Assembly: GCA_028821575.1 (NCBI GenBank)
Contig: JAPPFW010000052.1
Location: forward strand, 59,149 to 123,148
Direction: 5' to 3'
Length of the DNA: 64,000 bases
Source: a bacterium
GTDB lineage: Bacteria; Actinomycetota; Acidimicrobiia; Spongiisociales; Spongiisociaceae
How positions within the stretch are numbered: the stretch's first letter is position 1; the number at the start of each line of letters is the position of its first letter. The notes below the pieces were generated by a model. The model had not been told where the DNA came from, did not search any database, and saw nothing but the letters and a program-made list of their open reading frames with translations. Of the stretch, positions 61,603 through 64,000 are shown one piece after another. A program made the translations under genes and the position numbers.

Positions 61603-62877
61603 ATGAGTGCCGATCAATCCAAGAGTCCGGAGCAGCAGGCCGAGGAACTCCTACACGATGTGGACACCTGCCTGCCTGAGGGCGAGCTGGTCGAGCGTCT
61701 GCGGGAATGCGAGCAGGAAGGCCGCCAACTCCGGGTCAAGCTCGGGCTTGACCCGACGGCCAATGTCGTGACGCTCGGTTGGGCGGTCGTTCTCTGGAAG
61801 CTTCGTCAGTTCCAGGACCTCGGACACAAAGCGGTGCTCATCCTGGGAACCTTCACTGCGCAGGTTGGTGACCCGAGTGGGCAGTCCGAGACAAGGAAGC
61901 GTCTCACCGCGGCGCAGGTCGAGATGTTCGCCAACTCGGTAAAGAGGCACTTCGGGAAGATTCTCTCTACCGATGAGGAGAAACTGGAGATCCGACCCAA
62001 CCATGAGTGGCTGGGCTCGCTCAACATGCGCGAAGTGCTGGAACTTACTTCGTCGACGACACTGGCTCAGATGCTGGAGCGGGACGACTTCTCCAAACGG
62101 TTCGCCCACCGCCGCCCCATATCCATGACGGAGTTCATGTATCCGCTGCTCCAGGGCTACGACTCGGTTGCTGTCGAGGCCGACATTGAGCTGGGCGGGA
62201 CCGATCAGCTGTTCAACCTGATGATGGGCCGCCAAGTGCAGCAACGCTATGGCCAGACACCGCAGATGGTGCTGACCATGCCGCTTCTCGTGGGGACGGA
62301 CGGTAAGAAGAAGATGTCGCAGTCCCTTGGCAACTACATCAGTATCTCCGAGCCCTACGAAGAGATGTTCGGCAAGACGATGAGCATCCCGGATGCCGCG
62401 ATGCCTCAGTGGTTCAGACTCGCTTCCGGTCTACCGAGAACCGAGGTTGACGAAGTATTGGCCGGTCTAGCGGACGGCACCTTACATCCGGGCAAGGAGA
62501 AACGCCGTCTGGCCCGCGCAGTGGTCGATCGTTACCTGAATGGCTACGGCGAGGTCGCCGAGCAGGCTTTTGATCGGCAATTCCTGTTGCGCGAGGTCCC
62601 GGACGACATCCCAACCCATCCGCTCCCATCCGGCGATCCTGAGACCGCCGTGGTGTACCTTCCTGCGCTACTGGCCGATGCGGGCCTAGTGGCTTCGAAA
62701 AGCGAGGGACGGCGGATGCTGGCTCAGGGGGCGGTTCGCATCGATGGCAAGCGGGAGACCCGCCAAAGGGTCACGAAACTCGAACTCCTCTCCGGGATTG
62801 ATCGCAAAGTTATCTCAGTCGGTAAGCGGCGCTTTGTCCGGCTGGGTGATAGCCCGCTTCAACAGCCGAGGGCGTAG
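61603..62877 (+). CDS. tyrS: tyrosyl-tRNA synthetase with altered signature motifs
   Basis: Class I synthetase fold, 424 residues, TyrZ-like layout. RVKLGLDPTANVVTLGW shows TLGW (residues 57-60) where HLGH (HIGH motif) is expected. GTFTAQVGDPSG has Thr83 where Asp is usual. The KMSKS loop is KMSQS (237-241). The tyrosine pocket (LLQGYDSVAVEADIELGGTDQLFN) and the C-terminal S4 RNA-binding domain (LLADAGLVASKSEGRRMLAQGAVRIDGK) look normal. Its place after mpg is the conserved tyrS site in mycobacteria, arguing that it is the ordinary gene, yet both ATP-binding histidines are lost. It may be a specialised or impaired paralogue if another tyrS exists elsewhere. Confidence 0.85.
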   Translation: MSADQSKSPEQQAEELLHDVDTCLPEGELVERLRECEQEGRQLRVKLGLDPTANVVTLGWAVVLWKLRQFQDLGHKAVLILGTFTAQVGDPSGQSETRKRLTAAQVEMFANSVKRHFGKILSTDEEKLEIRPNHEWLGSLNMREVLELTSSTTLAQMLERDDFSKRFAHRRPISMTEFMYPLLQGYDSVAVEADIELGGTDQLFNLMMGRQVQQRYGQTPQMVLTMPLLVGTDGKKKMSQSLGNYISISEPYEEMFGKTMSIPDAAMPQWFRLASGLPRTEVDEVLAGLADGTLHPGKEKRRLARAVVDRYLNGYGEVAEQAFDRQFLLREVPDDIPTHPLPSGDPETAVVYLPALLADAGLVASKSEGRRMLAQGAVRIDGKRETRQRVTKLELLSGIDRKVISVGKRRFVRLGDSPLQQPRA

Positions 62878-63179
62878 CGGACCGCTTGGCACACGGTCTG
62901 CATCGTGGCGTGATCCAATGCTCAGATGGGGCCGGTGAGCGATGACTGGCGGACAGTATGGAGGCCGTCGTAGTTAAAGGCGGAAGGACGGTCGAGCCCG
63001 ACCCGTCGGTGGTTGAGGTGGGCCTCGGCGGCAAGACCCCGGATTGAGGTGGTCACCTCCGCCACCGTGACCAGGCTCCGCAATTCAATGACCTCTGGAC
63101 GGGTGAGGATCAGTACGGGCCGGATCTTGCCACCTACCCCGGCCAGCCAGATCTCACCGCGGGTCACGCTTCTCCCCAT
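62859..63179 (-). pseudogene. MazF/PemK-type toxin interrupted by an in-frame TGA
   Basis: The ORF track lists 85 residues (RGEIWLAGVGGKIRPVLILTR ... NYDGLHTVRQSSLTGPI) ending at TGA 62922-62924. Reading on in the same frame gives ALDHATMQTVCQAVRYALGC and then a normal TGA at 62859-62861, which is exactly a MazF C-terminus. A single base change (for example CGA to TGA) has therefore split the toxin, or the base is a sequencing error. The 3' end overlaps tyrS tail-to-tail by 19 bases. Loss of the last helix would probably inactivate the toxin. Confidence 0.85.
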
Positions 63180-63373
63180 GCTTCCGCTTCGTCCCAGAAC
63201 GGGTCGGCCTGCTCGGGGTTTCGCCGGTACGCGTCCCGGTCGGCCTGAATCAACGCGTCGCGGACTGCGGCTCTAACACCTCGACGCGCCGCCGCAGAGA
63301 TGTTGATGTTCAAGCTACGAGCTTGCTCGGCCAGTTGCTTGTCCAAAGTGAAGTTCATTCGAGTAGTAGCCAT
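63164..63373 (-). CDS. CcdA-like antitoxin
   Basis: 69 residues: an N-terminal ribbon-helix-helix-like part (RMNFTLDKQLAEQARSLNINISAAARRGVRAAV) and a C-terminal acidic, Trp-containing tail (NPEQADPFWDEAEAWGEA) as in CcdA/MazE-type antitoxins. Its end overlaps the start of the toxin gene by 16 bases, the normal antitoxin-first order. It appears intact although its toxin is interrupted. ATG at 63373. Confidence 0.82.
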   Translation of the reverse strand: MATTRMNFTLDKQLAEQARSLNINISAAARRGVRAAVRDALIQADRDAYRRNPEQADPFWDEAEAWGEA

Positions 63374-63445
63374 CGCAACATGCTATCACCTCATGAGGAC
63401 TATCGGTATAGATTCTGCCGGGAGTGGACGACGTGTGGTCGGCGT

Positions 63446-63494
63446 TCACAAGCCACAAGCCACAAGCCACAAGCCACAAGCCACAAGCCACAAT
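63446..63494. repeat. heptad repeat array K (upstream of the rRNA operon)
   Basis: Seven units: TCACAAG, CCACAAG five times, CCACAAT. It shares its unit with array H 13 kb away. A TATAGT hexamer begins 30 bases after it. Confidence 0.93.
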
Positions 63495-63523
63495 TCCGCT
63501 GGCCACGGGCCTCCGGAACCTGC

Positions 63524-63529
63524 TATAGT
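63524..63529 (+). promoter_or_regulatory. TATAGT -10-like box, possible rRNA promoter
   Basis: TATAGT within GCTATAGTTATG, about 425 bases before 16S. No good -35 is visible at 17 bp, so the assignment is tentative. Confidence 0.35.
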
Positions 63530-63950
63530 TATGCGGCTAGCTGCTTTAGCTTCCCCTCCGGCCTAGCGGCCGGTCGCAGTTCCACCTGTTGACGAGATCC
63601 GTGGACCGGTCGGGTGATGGAGCGGCAGACCGCAGGCAACTGCAGGTCGGGGCTCCTTGACAACTGAACAGCGTGTCAAAAGCCGAATGTCCATTCCGGG
63701 CCGCTCGGTGCCACGTTTCCGTGATCCTTCCGGGACACGGTTCGTGTGCATCGAAGCGGTCGATGGGAATGTACTCCCGGTCGCCGAAACCAACGGCGAC
63801 CAGGGATCGAACCGATGGATCGGGGAGTCCGTCTGCGCCTGACGGCGCCGGCGCCGCCGATCCGACGAACCATGACAGAATTCAGTCCGGGATTCGTTCC
63901 GTCCGGTCCATCCGGTCCGGACGCTGAATGTTCTCCCGGTCGAAGAACTG
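63530..63950 (+). promoter_or_regulatory. rRNA operon leader with direct repeats and a TTGACA/TGTCAA stem
   Basis: 421 non-coding bases before 16S. TTGACA (63657-63662) pairs with TGTCAA (63674-63679) around an 11-base loop. GAATGTACTCCCGGTCG (63767-63783) recurs as GAATGTTCTCCCGGTCG (63926-63942), one mismatch, just before the 16S 5' end; a partial copy starts at 63685. Such elements fit antitermination or processing signals, but none matches a canonical boxA by eye. No protein gene is seen here. Confidence 0.55.
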
Positions 63951-64000
63951 ACGTTGGAGAGTTTGATCCTGGCTCAGGACGAACGCTGGCGGCGCGCCTA
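63951..64000 (+). rRNA. rrs: 16S ribosomal RNA (5' partial)
   Basis: GGAGAGTTTGATCCTGGCTCAGGACGAACGCTGGCGGCG is the universal 16S 5' end (27F site). Aligned to E. coli numbering, position 1 falls near 63951. The gene runs off the window. Confidence 0.98.

Overview
The window is a gene-dense, high-GC bacterial chromosome segment. Almost every gene is on the + strand, often joined by ATGA/GTGA stop-start overlaps. It most likely comes from an actinobacterium (Actinomycetota), possibly an Acidimicrobiia-like lineage. The evidence is a mihF-type nucleoid protein between pyrF and gmk, an F420-type luciferase-like oxidoreductase, a helicase-inactive PriA, a pyr leader whose PyrR site contains a Shine-Dalgarno, many apparently leaderless genes (TANNNT, then 6-7 nt, then the start codon), and a gene order that follows mycobacterial chromosomes block by block. 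Only the first 50 nt of 16S rRNA are visible, too little to place it more precisely.

Layout. 1-3.5 kb: the end of a Tad/Flp pilus locus (cpaF, tadB, tadC, a pilin-like protein, a small HTH protein). 3.6-5.7 kb: ruvCAB. 6-6.5 kb: hicBA toxin-antitoxin. 6.7-12 kb: queA-tgt and yajC-secD-secF. 12-20 kb: apt, a RelA/SpoT synthetase-hydrolase, an MBL hydrolase, hisS, aspS, rarA. 20.2-22.2 kb: a mazEF-type module and a CapA-like protein. 22.3-28 kb: alaS-ruvX-mltG-aroE-prepilin peptidase. 28.1-30.5 kb: accessory metabolic genes (MaoC, LLM oxidoreductase, PhyH-like). 30.8-34.5 kb: aroC, an aroK-aroB fusion, efp, nusB. 35-44.3 kb: the pyrimidine operon pyrR-B-C-carA-carB-pyrD, then pyrF. 44.3-55.2 kb: mihF, gmk, rpoZ, coaBC, metK, priA, def, fmt, rsmB, rpe and a ribD-ribA fusion. 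55.2-63 kb: infC-rpmI-rplT, pheST, argF, mpg, tyrS. The last kilobase holds a damaged CcdA/MazF-type module and the leader of an rRNA operon.

Most genes are housekeeping: recombination, protein export, translation, and pyrimidine, shikimate, SAM and CoA synthesis. The unusual content lies in regulation and in individual proteins. Twelve short arrays of a degenerate 7-bp repeat lie between transcription units, run into the 3' ends of several genes, and commonly stop just before a promoter-like TANNNT hexamer. The pyr leader combines a PyrR-binding hairpin with a 38-codon leader ORF coupled to pyrR. infC appears to start at AUC. Individual proteins with odd architecture are the tyrosyl-tRNA synthetase (HIGH motif reads TLGW), a RibD-RibA fusion with a shrunken reductase, an AroK-AroB fusion, a PhyH protein with HxG in place of HxD, and a MazF-type toxin interrupted by one in-frame TGA.

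No intact insertion sequence, prophage, CRISPR array or tRNA gene was recognised. Calls rest on reading the sequence and on knowledge of the families; no database search was possible.
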